DNA of 40,516 bases from CAYHXN01 sp964360605 (GCA_964360605.1 CAYHXN010000005.1:1-40516); one strand, 5' to 3'. Numbered from the stretch's first letter, positions 7,285-14,778 are shown. Translations and numbers: made by a program. Notes: a model not told the origin generated them from the letters alone.

Positions 7285-8913
7285 TTACATCTTTTCTGGA
7301 GCCTCAATGCCAATAATTCTAAAAGTTTTTTCAAAAATGTTTTTCGCCGCCAATACTAAAGCTAATTTATTTTTATCAACATTACCTTTTTCATCTATTA
7401 CCCGTTCCTTTTCATAAAAATTATGAAAGGCCCGCGCTAATTCCATGGCGTACCGAGCCAATCGGCTCACTTGATAATCCTCCGCCGTCTGCCGGATTAT
7501 ATGGGGCAGTTTCACTAATTCGCTTAATAAATGAGTTTCGCTTTCATTATTTAGTTTCTTGATACTTGATGCTTGATGCTTGATAATTTTTGATTTTTTC
7601 AAAATATTGAAAGCTCTAACATACGCGTATTGAATATAATAAACAGGGTTTTTCTGCGATTTCTCTTTCGCTAATGCTAAGTCAAAATCCATATGCGTCT
7701 CCGGCGTATGAGTTAAAAAGAAAAACCGCACGGCATCCTTATTGCCTACTTCCTTAACTAATTCATCTAAAGTCACAAACTCTCCCGTCCGTTTGGACAT
7801 TTTCACTTCCTTTCCGCCCTCTACCAACCGCACTAATTGAGTAATGATAATTTTCAATCGTTTAGGGTCAACTCCCAATTCCTTAATTCCTAATGCCAAT
7901 CGTTTCATGTATCCATGATGATCCGCCCCCCAAATATCTATCGCAAGATCAAATTTTCTTTTTATAAGCTTGTCGTAGTGATAGGCGAGGTCAGCCAAAA
8001 AATAAGTCGGCTGTCCATCTGACTTGATTAAGACCCGATCCTTGTCTTCGCTAATGTCGGATGTTTTCAACCAAACCGCGCCTTCTTTTTTCTCAACCAA
8101 ACCGCCTTTTTCCAAAATCGCCAAAACTTTTTTAATTAATCCTTTTTCGCCGCGCAAATTTTCATATTCCGAATACCAGACATTAAATTTTATTCCCACA
8201 TTCCCGACCGATTTTTTAATTTGTTTTAAAAGTTCGGCTGCCACCAATCGCCCAATACTTTCAGCCCCGTCATCCTGAGCTTGCCGAAGGATCTTTAATT
8301 TCAATTTTTCCGCTAAAATTTTTATATACTCTCCTTTGTAATGTTCTTCCTTAGCCGATATCTTTCCCAATGCCGCTAAAATACTTTCTCCCAGTAGCCG
8401 AATCTGATTTCCCGCGTCATTGATATAGTATTCTCTGACCACTTTATGGCCGACCGCTTCTAAAATATTTCCCAGTACATCTCCCAAAAACCCGCCCCGC
8501 CCATTCGCCATCGTCAGCGGGCCCGTTGGATTAGCGGAGATGAACTCAATATTAATTTTTAAGCTTTTAGCTTTTATCTGCCTGCCGATAGGCGGGGCTT
8601 TATAGTTTTTAGCTTTTAAAACCCTTTCTAACTCTTTTATTAAAGTTTCCGGTGAAAGCCAAAAATTTACATATCCGGGCGCCGCCGCCTCTACTTTGGA
8701 AAATAACTTTTTTTGTTCCTGAGCCTGTTGAAGGACTATCTTCTCCGCCAATTCTTTCGCGATCTCCATCGGAGACTTCTTTAATTCCTTAACCAAAAGA
8801 AACGGGATGTTTGTTGAATAATTCCCAAATTCCGCCCGTTCGGAAAACAAAACCTGAAAATCTTTTTCTACCCCAGTGGCTTTTTTGATTATTTCTTTTA
8901 TTTCTTCAATCAC
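7285..8913 (-). CDS. argS: Arginyl-tRNA synthetase
   Basis: The 542-aa class I synthetase charges tRNA-Arg. Seen: an N-terminal Add-type domain, the HIGH-region signature FISANPTGPLTMANGRGG (124-141), KMSKRTGEF (371-379), and a C-terminal DALR-type anticodon domain. The start is GTG 8913, and CATAAT lies 6 nt upstream, supplied by a dispersed repeat. Repeat-derived peptides PIGRQ (108-112), LRQAQDDGA (209-217) and the KHQASSIKKL run in the C-terminal half interrupt the fold in frame. A tRNA-Arg(CCG) gene lies elsewhere in the window. Confidence 0.95.
   Translation of the reverse strand: MIEEIKEIIKKATGVEKDFQVLFSERAEFGNYSTNIPFLLVKELKKSPMEIAKELAEKIVLQQAQEQKKLFSKVEAAAPGYVNFWLSPETLIKELERVLKAKNYKAPPIGRQIKAKSLKINIEFISANPTGPLTMANGRGGFLGDVLGNILEAVGHKVVREYYINDAGNQIRLLGESILAALGKISAKEEHYKGEYIKILAEKLKLKILRQAQDDGAESIGRLVAAELLKQIKKSVGNVGIKFNVWYSEYENLRGEKGLIKKVLAILEKGGLVEKKEGAVWLKTSDISEDKDRVLIKSDGQPTYFLADLAYHYDKLIKRKFDLAIDIWGADHHGYMKRLALGIKELGVDPKRLKIIITQLVRLVEGGKEVKMSKRTGEFVTLDELVKEVGNKDAVRFFFLTHTPETHMDFDLALAKEKSQKNPVYYIQYAYVRAFNILKKSKIIKHQASSIKKLNNESETHLLSELVKLPHIIRQTAEDYQVSRLARYAMELARAFHNFYEKERVIDEKGNVDKNKLALVLAAKNIFEKTFRIIGIEAPEKM
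7557..7592. repeat. 7-bp tandem repeat (ttgatgc) inside argS
   Basis: Units ttgatac, ttgatgc, ttgatgc, ttgataa are spaced by 7 bp and encode the IIKHQASSIKKL segment of ArgRS. Confidence 0.65.
8269..8293. repeat. Dispersed element of the GTCATCCTGAGCTTG family inside argS
   Basis: This 25-bp copy of a short element (core gagcttgYcgaag) reads as LRQAQDDGA in ArgRS. Related cores occur at 16784-16797, 22641-22661 (VLRQAQRL in the O-antigen ligase) and 35425-35505 (intergenic). Confidence 0.6.
8579..8599. repeat. Palindromic GRQ-type insert in argS
   Basis: ctgcctgccgataggcgggg is a decayed copy of the palindrome seen at 523-542. It encodes PPIGRQ in ArgRS. Confidence 0.55.
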
Positions 8914-8924
8914 TTAATTATTAT

Positions 8925-8950
8925 GTCATTGCGAACAAAGCGAAGCAATC
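8925..8950. repeat. Dispersed GTCATTGCGA...GAAGCAATC element upstream of argS
   Basis: A 26-bp element, also present at 30541-30567 (end of the DGR reverse transcriptase, just upstream of the Mur ligase) and 40374-40410 (inside tsaE). Read on the minus strand it ends in GCAATGACATAAT, giving a -10-like CATAAT before both argS and the Mur ligase gene. Confidence 0.65.
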
Positions 8951-9071
8951 CGGCGATTTTTAAAAAGAAAAGACCTCGAAAGATTCAATATCAAAGCGCC
9001 TCGGCGCTACCTTAAAATCCAATCAAAAAAAATCAAATTAGAAACTTCTTGGTTAAATAAAGATAAATCAA

Positions 9072-9234
9072 AAGGTGCGAACATATTGCTTCTCGGGAAT
9101 GTCCCGGAGGCGGTTTTGCTTGGTTCGCTCGTTACATCCCATTAAAAACCGAGCGAAAAACCGCCGAGGGAAAAGAAAAATTTTTAGCTGGAAAAAATTT
9201 ATTCTGGTTCCCGAAAGTAATATGTCCGCACCTT
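9072..9234. other. 163-bp multi-branched inverted-repeat element (structured RNA or MITE-like)
   Basis: This lies in the 348-base gap between the PD-(D/E)XK gene and argS. Arms 9072-9087 and 9219-9234 pair at 15 of 16 positions. Inside are CTCGGGA/TCCCGGAG (about 9091-9108), a longer arm GGCGGTTTT...AAAACCGCC with inner CGCTCG/CGAGCG, and GGGAA/TTCCC enclosing an A/T-rich stem. The result is a closed four-branch structure. No reading frame with a recognisable product crosses it, and it matches no RNase P, SRP or 6S signature I could identify. Both a non-coding RNA and a miniature inverted-repeat transposable element fit. The rest of the gap (8951-9071) shows nothing I can identify. Confidence 0.55.
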
Positions 9235-9261
9235 GTTTTCCAAATAAACCAAGAAGATTAC

Positions 9262-9975
9262 CTAATCCGTCAAAAAGTCGTTGCCCCACGCACAATATTC
9301 GCACTCACTATGCGTTACCGGCATCGGTCCGTTAATCAATGCCACGGCGTCGCGGAAAACTTTCAGCGCCACGTCCGGCTCAATGTTCACCTTCTTTGGC
9401 ACCACATCAAAACGAACCGCGCCACGTTCCCCAACTTCTTTAGGAATATAGTAAAGAAGATACGCGAATCCTGCCGGTTTCATTCCATTTTCACGCAAAA
9501 GCAAACCATAGCAATTCATCTGGTTTTTATAAAAATCCTCGCCGCCGGGCTTTACGTCAAACCCGCGAGTTTTGTAATCTAAGGGCACAAAAAGCGAGCT
9601 GTTTTCAAAAAGGCCCTTACCGGATTTTAAAACGCCAAGATCGTCCAACATCCCGCTTAAAACCGCGCCAGTCTCCGCGTCTTCATAAACTAAAGCCGAT
9701 CGCCAGTTCCGCCACTTACTTAAAAGCTCTTGATCGGCGAATAATTCCACGCCGTCAAGTTTTCCTTCCAGTTCTGGAGGCAGTTTGCTGACATTTCGGT
9801 ACTTGTCAAAATAATCCTTAATCAAAAGATCCATTCCGCCCGGAAGCGACGGGAAAATCCCCCGCGGCCGATGAATGTCTTTCGTTTGCGCCAGCCAAAA
9901 GCATTTTGGACATTCTAAAAAAACATTGAGTGTGCTGGGCGATAGTCTTAGTTTTCCATCCTTCGTTTTAGACAT
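9262..9975 (-). CDS. PD-(D/E)XK nuclease-superfamily protein with Cys cluster (Cas4/RecB-like)
   Basis: 237 aa from ATG 9975; a longer frame to 10002 adds nine unlikely residues. Seen: LSPSTLNVFLECPKCFWL at the N-terminus, GMLDDLG and VPLDYKTRG (D...DYK, the PD-(D/E)XK core), QMNCYGLLL (helix QxxxY), and a C-terminal CEYCAW. CPKC plus CEYC resemble the four cysteines that hold an Fe-S cluster in Cas4/AddB-type nucleases. Likely a DNA exonuclease or end-processing enzyme, but no CRISPR array or helicase partner is nearby. TATACT lies 10 nt upstream of the start. Confidence 0.75.
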   Translation of the reverse strand: MSKTKDGKLRLSPSTLNVFLECPKCFWLAQTKDIHRPRGIFPSLPGGMDLLIKDYFDKYRNVSKLPPELEGKLDGVELFADQELLSKWRNWRSALVYEDAETGAVLSGMLDDLGVLKSGKGLFENSSLFVPLDYKTRGFDVKPGGEDFYKNQMNCYGLLLRENGMKPAGFAYLLYYIPKEVGERGAVRFDVVPKKVNIEPDVALKVFRDAVALINGPMPVTHSECEYCAWGNDFLTD

Positions 9976-9999
9976 AATAAATTTAAGTATACTACAATG

Positions 10000-10020
10000 C
10001 AAAAAGCCCGTGAGGGCTTT
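10000..10020 (-). terminator. Terminator of the 10019-10222 gene
   Basis: Stem AAAGCCC/GGGCTTT (10003-10009 with 10014-10020), 4-nt loop, followed on the minus strand by Ts and GC. It sits directly on the stop codon and upstream of the PD-(D/E)XK gene. Confidence 0.75.
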
Positions 10021-10222
10021 ACAGGAGAATTCCTTCTCTATTTTCTATTTTTTTACCTTTTGGTCCTTTTGGCTTTCTCAAACGGCCATCGTCATCCCCT
10101 CTATTGTCATCGTCATCATCGTCGTCTTGACCATCAAAATCCATACTATCCTTTCCCCAACGGCTGATTACCCAATAAGTAACCAGAGACGCAACCACGA
10201 TTAACAACACGGTATCCGCCAT
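10019..10222 (-). CDS. Small membrane-anchored acidic protein, function unknown
   Basis: 67 aa. One N-terminal membrane helix (TVLLIVVASLVTYWVI) is followed by an Asp-rich stretch with seven consecutive Asp near residues 34-40, then a basic tail RLRKPKGPKGKK. The charge pattern suggests a peripheral, perhaps metal- or nucleic-acid-binding, tail. No family is recognised. It has its own terminator, which supports it being a real gene. Confidence 0.5.
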   Translation of the reverse strand: MADTVLLIVVASLVTYWVISRWGKDSMDFDGQDDDDDDDNRGDDDGRLRKPKGPKGKKIENREGILL

Positions 10223-10311
10223 CCACGTAACCCCACCGTTAAAAGCTTCTTAGATTATAAAGCTTTTAAGAAAAATAAAAAGCCCCGTTTTAACGAGACT
10301 ATCGTTTAATA

Positions 10312-10317
10312 TATAAT
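10312..10317 (+). promoter_or_regulatory. -10 box of smpB (leaderless arrangement)
   Basis: Perfect TATAAT, 6 nt before the smpB ATG. A start site about 7 nt downstream would fall on the start codon itself. No Shine-Dalgarno is present. The -35 region is weak (TTTAAC at 10289-10294). Confidence 0.65.
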
Positions 10318-10323
10318 CAACTC

Positions 10324-10776
10324 ATGAGCGAAGCATTGTCCGAAAACCGAAAAGCTTACTTCAACTACGAGATTCTGGAAACTTTTGAAGCGGGTATTGA
10401 GCTTAAAGGTTTTGAAGTAAAAGCGATAAAATCCGGCAAGGCCAGCTTAGTCGGAGCTTTCGCACTCATCCGCGGCGAAGAAGCTTGGATTACTAACATG
10501 AGTGTTTCTCCGTACCAGCCAAAAAATACTCCTCCCGAATATGACCCTAACCGGACCCGACGACTACTCTTAAACAAAAAAGAAATAGGTTACATTGCCG
10601 GAAAAATGAAATCCGACCGGTTGACATTAGTGCCAATAAAGTTGTATAATAAGGGCGGCCGAGTAAAGGTTTTATTAGGCCTTGCCCGCGGTAAACGCCA
10701 ATATGAAAAACGCGCCAAAATCCAAAAACGGGAAGTTAAACAATCTTTGCGGCGCACTTTAAAAACACGGGGATGA
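10324..10776 (+). CDS. smpB: SsrA-binding protein SmpB
   Basis: 150 aa, normal length. SmpB binds the tRNA-like end of tmRNA and brings it to ribosomes stalled on nonstop mRNAs. Seen: NRKAYFNYEILETFEAGIEL, the RGEEAWITNMSVSPY strand, HP-less RTRRLLLNKKEI, LARGKRQYEKR, and a basic C-terminal tail. Its last two codons and stop overlap the mature 5' end of tmRNA by 8 bases. Cutting the transcript at the tmRNA 5' end would therefore remove the smpB stop codon. Confidence 0.97.
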   Translation: MSEALSENRKAYFNYEILETFEAGIELKGFEVKAIKSGKASLVGAFALIRGEEAWITNMSVSPYQPKNTPPEYDPNRTRRLLLNKKEIGYIAGKMKSDRLTLVPIKLYNKGGRVKVLLGLARGKRQYEKRAKIQKREVKQSLRRTLKTRG

Positions 10777-11078
10777 AGGGCCTCGACAAAGAGTCCTTTT
10801 ATATAACGGCAAGCCGAGCAGAATCGTCTCGTTAATCCGAATCAAAAAACAACTGCTAACTCTAAATTAGCTTTCGCTTACGCTTAAACGTGTTCGCGCA
10901 TCGGCTTCTTGATGTCTCACAGAGAAATACCGGTGTAATACTTGAGACTCGTTCCGGCGGTCGCTCTTACTTAAGGAATTAAACATTAATGAGCACACCG
11001 TTCTGATTTATCAGATCTAAACTTGTAGAAGTTATATAAAAAATTCTTTGGATGTCGGTTCAACTCCGACCATCTCCA
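10769..11078 (+). ncRNA. ssrA: tmRNA (transfer-messenger RNA)
   Basis: 5' end GGGGATG (10769-10775) pairs with 3' CATCTCC (11071-11077), and the T-arm is GTCGG-TTCAACT-CCGAC (about 11054-11070). The internal tag frame ends in KLAFAYA followed by TAA at about 10890, a plausible small hydrophobic degradation tag. The resume codon cannot be fixed by eye. CCA is not encoded. It directly follows and overlaps smpB, its protein partner, and ends in a strong terminator. Confidence 0.93.
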
Positions 11079-11131
11079 CAACAAACACAAAACCGGCAAT
11101 CATCGCCGGTTTTGTGTTTGTTGTGTTTTTT
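11078..11131 (+). terminator. Strong terminator of tmRNA
   Basis: A 20-bp perfect stem (11078-11097 with 11105-11124), 7-nt loop, followed by G and six Ts. The stem base begins at the tmRNA discriminator base. Confidence 0.93.
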
Positions 11132-11177
11132 ATTTTATCTGCTAAAATAAATTTTGTTCTTTTAAAAGGCGTAATAA

Positions 11178-11693
11178 ATGCAATCTACCAAAATCAATTA
11201 TCCTTATCTTCCTAAAGGAAGAAAAATTCTCTATGTCCCCGCTGACGATGTATTCATGCAACTTGCCAAAGCCTTTGCGCGGGCACAATCACTCGATGAA
11301 AATATGCCTGGCGCAGCAGTGATAGTAAAAGTTGGCCGGGTAATTGGTATAGGTGCTAACGGTAGCGACTATCACAAAAAACAAAAGTGCGAACGTGTTA
11401 TTCGCGGATGTAAAAGCGGAGAAGGATATGAGCTCTGTGAAGGTTGCCATCCTAAAAACCACAGCGAAGCAAAAGCAATCAGTAATGCTCGGCTTGGGTT
11501 TGGATGGTCATGGTATTCCAACAAATTTTTAAGTGGAGCCGATCTATATCTCTGGGGTCATTGGTGGTGTTGTCAGTCCTGTTGGGAAAGAATGATTTTT
11601 GCCGACATCTCTAATGTGTACTTAACGGACAACAGTTGGACCCTCTTTAACAAAGAAAATCCCGACAATATCGTCGGCCGACAATTTCAATAA
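11178..11693 (+). CDS. Cytidine/deoxycytidylate deaminase-family protein
   Basis: 171 aa. Seen: the zinc-site pair NHSEAKAI (H-x-E, with catalytic Glu) and WCCQSCWERMI (C-x2-C), an N-terminal AKAFARAQSLDENMPGAAVIVK helix-strand of the dCMP deaminase type, and an extra Cys cluster (KCERVIRGC, CEGC) that could bind a second zinc. Probable role: hydrolytic deamination of dCMP or a related nucleotide, but substrate cannot be read from sequence. It lies alone between the tmRNA terminator and its own terminator, with TAAAAT upstream near 11144. Confidence 0.78.
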   Translation: MQSTKINYPYLPKGRKILYVPADDVFMQLAKAFARAQSLDENMPGAAVIVKVGRVIGIGANGSDYHKKQKCERVIRGCKSGEGYELCEGCHPKNHSEAKAISNARLGFGWSWYSNKFLSGADLYLWGHWWCCQSCWERMIFADISNVYLTDNSWTLFNKENPDNIVGRQFQ

Positions 11694-11715
11694 AGCCCAT
11701 TCGGGGCTTTTTATT
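11692..11715. terminator. Terminator between the deaminase gene and convergent typA
   Basis: AAAGCCC (11692-11698) pairs with GGGCTTT (11704-11710), followed by T-rich TTATTT. It overlaps the stop of the deaminase gene and abuts the typA stop, so it may serve both strands. Confidence 0.75.
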
Positions 11716-13501
11716 TCTTCCGATCGCTCGGTTTCAAAAAAGCTTTGCGCAAGCGGATACTTTTAGGCGTTACTTCTACTAGCTCGTCATCCGCGATAAA
11801 CTCCAACGCTTCTTCCAAAGACAGGGTTCGCGGCACTTCCAGTCCTTCCTGCACGCCGAAATTTTTGGTGCGAAAGTTAGTCAGCTCTTTGGTTTTACAG
11901 ATATTCACAATAACGTCTCCTTCTTTGGCATTTTCACCGACAACCATCCCCGCGTACACCGACACACCGGGGCCGATAAAAAGCTGGCCGCGGCTTTGCG
12001 CGTTAAGTAAACCATAACTATTAGACTCTCCCGTTTCATGAGCAACTAACGATCCCCGATTTCTTCCGGGCAGTTCGCCTTTAAAATCCTGGTAGCCTAA
12101 AAATAAAGAGTTGATAATTCCCTCGCCCTTAGTGGCGGTCAAAAATTCGTTGCGAAAACCAATTAACCCGCGAGTTGGAATTTCAAAATCCATCCGGGCG
12201 GTTTTATTGTCTACCCGCATATCTTTCATCACACCTAATCGCTTGCCCATCATTTCAATCACCGTTCCGGTGAATTCTTCCGGCACTTCCACCGATGCTA
12301 GCTCCACGGGCTCCTGCTTCTTTCCAACAACTTCCTTAAGAATTACCTGTGGCCGGGAAACTTGTAATTCGTATCCTTCCCGACGCATTTTTTCAATTAA
12401 AATTGCTAAGTGCAATTCGCCGCGTCCAGAAACAGTCCATTGGTCGGGATTCATTTGCTGAATTCGCAGAGCGACATCGGTTTCCACTTCTTTTTCTAAA
12501 CGCTCTTTCAAGTTGCGTGAAGTAGAGTAATCTCCCTCCTTGCCGGTAAATGGAGAGGTATTAACCGCAAAAGTCATTTTCACCGTCGGCTCTTCAATAG
12601 TAATTGGAGGAAGGGCTTGCGGATTTTCCGGGTCAGAAATAGTTTCACCGATGGAAATATCCGGAATGCCGGCAATCGCCACGATATCGCCCGCCTCCGC
12701 TGAATCCACGTCAATCCGATTCAACCCCTCAAAAAGCATTACCGAAGTAAGCTGGGTTTTTTTGATTTTTCCATCACGGGCAATGTGCGCCACCCAAGCT
12801 CCTTTTTTCAAAACACCGGAATAAAGCCGGCCGATGGCGATTTTGCCTTTGTAATTATCATAAGTTAAATTCACCGTAAGCATTTGCAACGGTCTGGTAT
12901 TGTCTATCTTTGGTTCAGGAATATATTTCAAAATTTCTTCAAAAAGCGGTTGGACATCGGTCATTTTACTTAAATCCGGATCCGTTCCCGCCTTACCAAG
13001 AGCACCCGCGGCATAAATTATAGGAAAGTTTGTTTGTTCATCGCTTGCTCCCAACTCTACAAAAAGATCAAAAACCGCGTTTAATGTCCAATCCGAACGC
13101 GCGCCGTTCTTATCAATTTTATTGATAACTACAATCACCTTATGGCCAGCCTGCAAAGCTTTGCGCAAAACGAATTTTGTTTGCGGCATTGGGCCTTCTT
13201 TGGCGTCAACTAAAAGCAAAACCCCATCCACCATACTCATAATGCGCTCTACTTCCCCGCCGAAATCAGCGTGCCCGGGGGTGTCCACTATATTAATTTT
13301 AGTTTCACCGTACATCACCGCGGCGTTCTTGGAAAAAATCGTAATTCCGCGCTCTCTTTCCAATTCATTAAAATCCATGATCAAATCTTTCTGCGCGTCC
13401 TGTTTTAAACGAAAATCCCGCGATTGTTTTAGCAACGCGTCCACTAAAGTGGTTTTCCCATGGTCAACGTGGGCTATAATAGCTATATTACGGATTTTCA
13501 T
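11711..13501 (-). CDS. typA: Translational GTPase TypA/BipA
   Basis: 596 aa from ATG 13501; the frame is open for 80 codons further upstream, but those overlap the infC start region and are not TypA-like. TypA is a ribosome-associated EF-G-like GTPase used in stress and 50S assembly. Seen: AHVDHGKTTL (G1), RERGITI (G2), DTPGHADF (G3), NKID (G4), domains with GRGELHLAILIEKMRREG and the C-terminal TypA-specific region. Divergent from infC. Confidence 0.96.
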   Translation of the reverse strand: MKIRNIAIIAHVDHGKTTLVDALLKQSRDFRLKQDAQKDLIMDFNELERERGITIFSKNAAVMYGETKINIVDTPGHADFGGEVERIMSMVDGVLLLVDAKEGPMPQTKFVLRKALQAGHKVIVVINKIDKNGARSDWTLNAVFDLFVELGASDEQTNFPIIYAAGALGKAGTDPDLSKMTDVQPLFEEILKYIPEPKIDNTRPLQMLTVNLTYDNYKGKIAIGRLYSGVLKKGAWVAHIARDGKIKKTQLTSVMLFEGLNRIDVDSAEAGDIVAIAGIPDISIGETISDPENPQALPPITIEEPTVKMTFAVNTSPFTGKEGDYSTSRNLKERLEKEVETDVALRIQQMNPDQWTVSGRGELHLAILIEKMRREGYELQVSRPQVILKEVVGKKQEPVELASVEVPEEFTGTVIEMMGKRLGVMKDMRVDNKTARMDFEIPTRGLIGFRNEFLTATKGEGIINSLFLGYQDFKGELPGRNRGSLVAHETGESNSYGLLNAQSRGQLFIGPGVSVYAGMVVGENAKEGDVIVNICKTKELTNFRTKNFGVQEGLEVPRTLSLEEALEFIADDELVEVTPKSIRLRKAFLKPSDRKK

Positions 13502-13550
13502 TTGAAGTTTTAAATAATACCATAAAAGTTTACAAAACGCAAAGAGCGGA

Positions 13551-13579
13551 TTGATTTTTGAATTTTTGTCTGCTATCTT
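13551..13579 (+). promoter_or_regulatory. infC promoter
   Basis: -35 TTGATT (13551-13556), 17-bp spacer, extended -10 TGC-TATCTT (13574-13579). The likely first base of the mRNA coincides with the ATT start codon of infC at 13587. The apparent TTG start at 13551 is simply this -35 box. Confidence 0.75.
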
Positions 13580-13586
13580 TACTTCT

Positions 13587-14090
13587 ATTAACAATCCTAG
13601 AACCAACAACCAAATAACCGCTCCGGAAATGATGGTGCTTGATAATGAAGGTAAATCCCTTGGCATCCTGAAAAAAGAGGCGGCTTTAAGGCTTGCCCAA
13701 GAACAAAAATTGGACTTGATTGAGATCGCGCCAAACGCCACGCCACCGGTTGCCCGAATAATGAGTTTTGATAAATACCGTTATCTGCAAGAAAAAAAGA
13801 TTAAAGAACAAAAATCCAAACAAAAAACCCAAGAGCTAAAACAGGTGCAAATTAGCATCCGCGAGGCGGCTCACGATTTAAAGATGAAGGCGGACCGAGT
13901 CAATGAATTTATGGCTGAAGGCAACGTAGTGGAAATACTGATGGTTCTTCGCGGCCGAGAAAAGGGTAATAAGGATTTTGCTAAAGAAAGACTGTTTAAT
14001 TTTATAAAAATAATTAATCCAGAACACAAGGTTTTAATAGAACCGCGATACGGTATGCGTGGATTCCTTATGCAAGTTGCTAAAAAATAA
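13587..14090 (+). CDS. infC: Translation initiation factor IF-3
   Basis: 167 aa from a proposed ATT start. IF-3 binds the 30S subunit and checks start-codon choice. Seen: N-terminal NNQITAPEMMVLDNEGKSLG, LDLIEIAPNATPPVARIMSFDKY, a basic linker KKIKEQKSKQKTQELKQ, and the C-terminal domain ending GMRGFLMQVAKK. No ATG lies before the conserved N-terminus; ATT at 13587 gives MNNPRTNNQI, the normal IF-3 start. AUU initiation with autocontrol is known for infC in E. coli. First gene of infC-rpmI-rplT. Confidence 0.93.
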   Translation: MNNPRTNNQITAPEMMVLDNEGKSLGILKKEAALRLAQEQKLDLIEIAPNATPPVARIMSFDKYRYLQEKKIKEQKSKQKTQELKQVQISIREAAHDLKMKADRVNEFMAEGNVVEILMVLRGREKGNKDFAKERLFNFIKIINPEHKVLIEPRYGMRGFLMQVAKK

Positions 14091-14121
14091 AGAATCAATT
14101 AGAATAATCCAATTCATAAAC

Positions 14122-14307
14122 ATGGCTAAAAATAGCGTAGTAAGCAGAATAAAGATTACCAAAACCGGCGAGTTAATCCGACGCAAGATGGGCATAGGTC
14201 ATTGCCGCGCCAAAAAGAGTAACCGCCAACTCGCCCGCAAAGGAAATGTCAGCGTGCATCACGCGGACTTAAAAGTTTTTCGTAAAAGTTACGGGATGGT
14301 AAAGTAA
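14122..14307 (+). CDS. rpmI: 50S ribosomal protein L35 (bL35)
   Basis: 61 aa from ATG 14122. The basic sequence MAKNSVVSRIKITKTGELIRR and the C-terminal FRKSYG are typical of bL35. It lies 31 bases after infC and 5 bases before rplT in the conserved infC-rpmI-rplT operon, presumably one transcript. Confidence 0.93.
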   Translation: MAKNSVVSRIKITKTGELIRRKMGIGHCRAKKSNRQLARKGNVSVHHADLKVFRKSYGMVK

Positions 14308-14312
14308 AAAAC

Positions 14313-14657
14313 ATGACTAGAGTCAAAAGAGGCACACTTAACGTAAAAAAGAGAAAGAAAATCCTTAAATATACAAAAGGGTTTCGTTGGGATAGAAAAA
14401 CCAAAGAGCGCGCCGCCCGAGAGTCTCTCCTTCACGCCTGGAGTCATGCTTTCCGCGGACGCAAACAAAAAAAGCGCGATTTTCGCGCCTTGTGGAATGT
14501 AAAAATTAACGCCGCCGCACATAATAATGGCTTAAAATACAGCACCCTAATCGCCGCCTTAAAAAAGAAAAATATCAAGCTGGACCGCAAAATTCTAGCC
14601 GATCTCGCTCAAAACGAACCGGCTGTATTTCAAAAAATTATTGAAGCTGTTAAGTAA
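14313..14657 (+). CDS. rplT: 50S ribosomal protein L20 (bL20)
   Basis: 114 aa, normal length. Seen: MTRVKRGTLNVKKRKKILK, the RDFRALWNVKINAAAHNNGLKYSTLIAAL core, and ADLAQNEPAVFQKII. L20 binds 23S rRNA early in 50S assembly and in several bacteria represses its own operon; no leader structure for that is seen here. Its 3' end overlaps the end of a truncated alkyltransferase frame on the other strand by 8 bases. Confidence 0.95.
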   Translation: MTRVKRGTLNVKKRKKILKYTKGFRWDRKTKERAARESLLHAWSHAFRGRKQKKRDFRALWNVKINAAAHNNGLKYSTLIAALKKKNIKLDRKILADLAQNEPAVFQKIIEAVK

Positions 14658-14778
14658 AAAATCCGCCAGCGCGATAAGCGCGGAAGTTCCCAGCCAACTT
14701 AGCGACTTGTTGGTAAGTAAGTACTTGGCCGCGGGGGATTTTTTGGACTACGGACAACACCTTTCTTGAGAAAGTCAT
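14650..14778 (-). pseudogene. Truncated Ogt/alkyltransferase-like fragment
   Basis: A minus-strand frame reading MTFSRKVLSVVQKIPRGQV then LTYQQVAKLAGNFRAYRAGG matches the start of the DNA-binding domain of O6-alkylguanine alkyltransferase and ATL proteins. It stops at 14650, before the PCHR active-site motif, so it cannot be a working alkyltransferase. It overlaps the Nudix 3' end out of frame. It looks like a gene cut short by a rearrangement beside rplT. Confidence 0.6.
14656..14684 (-). terminator. Probable terminator of the Nudix/DedA side
   Basis: A GC-rich imperfect hairpin (tccgc...gcgga, with inner GCGC/GCGC) is followed on the minus strand by six Ts. It lies just downstream of the Nudix stop at 14699. 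Confidence 0.45.

Noticed and set aside
8924..9120. Short plus-strand frames in the argS upstream gap (for example reading KGANILLLGNVPEAVLLG)
   Set aside because: They are interrupted by stops, cross the folded element and match no family; no RBS or start supports them.
9262..9975. Cas4-like nuclease as a sign of a CRISPR-Cas locus
   Set aside because: No repeat-spacer array or other cas gene exists in the window; the Cys cluster is shared by many PD-(D/E)XK proteins.
13551..13586. TTG start for infC at 13551
   Set aside because: This TTG is the -35 box of the infC promoter, and the added residues do not match IF-3; ATT 13587 fits the family start.
13502..13741. 80-residue N-terminal extension of TypA
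   Set aside because: It lies across the infC promoter and start on the opposite strand and does not resemble TypA; ATG 13501 gives MKIRNIAIIAHVDHG, the normal start.
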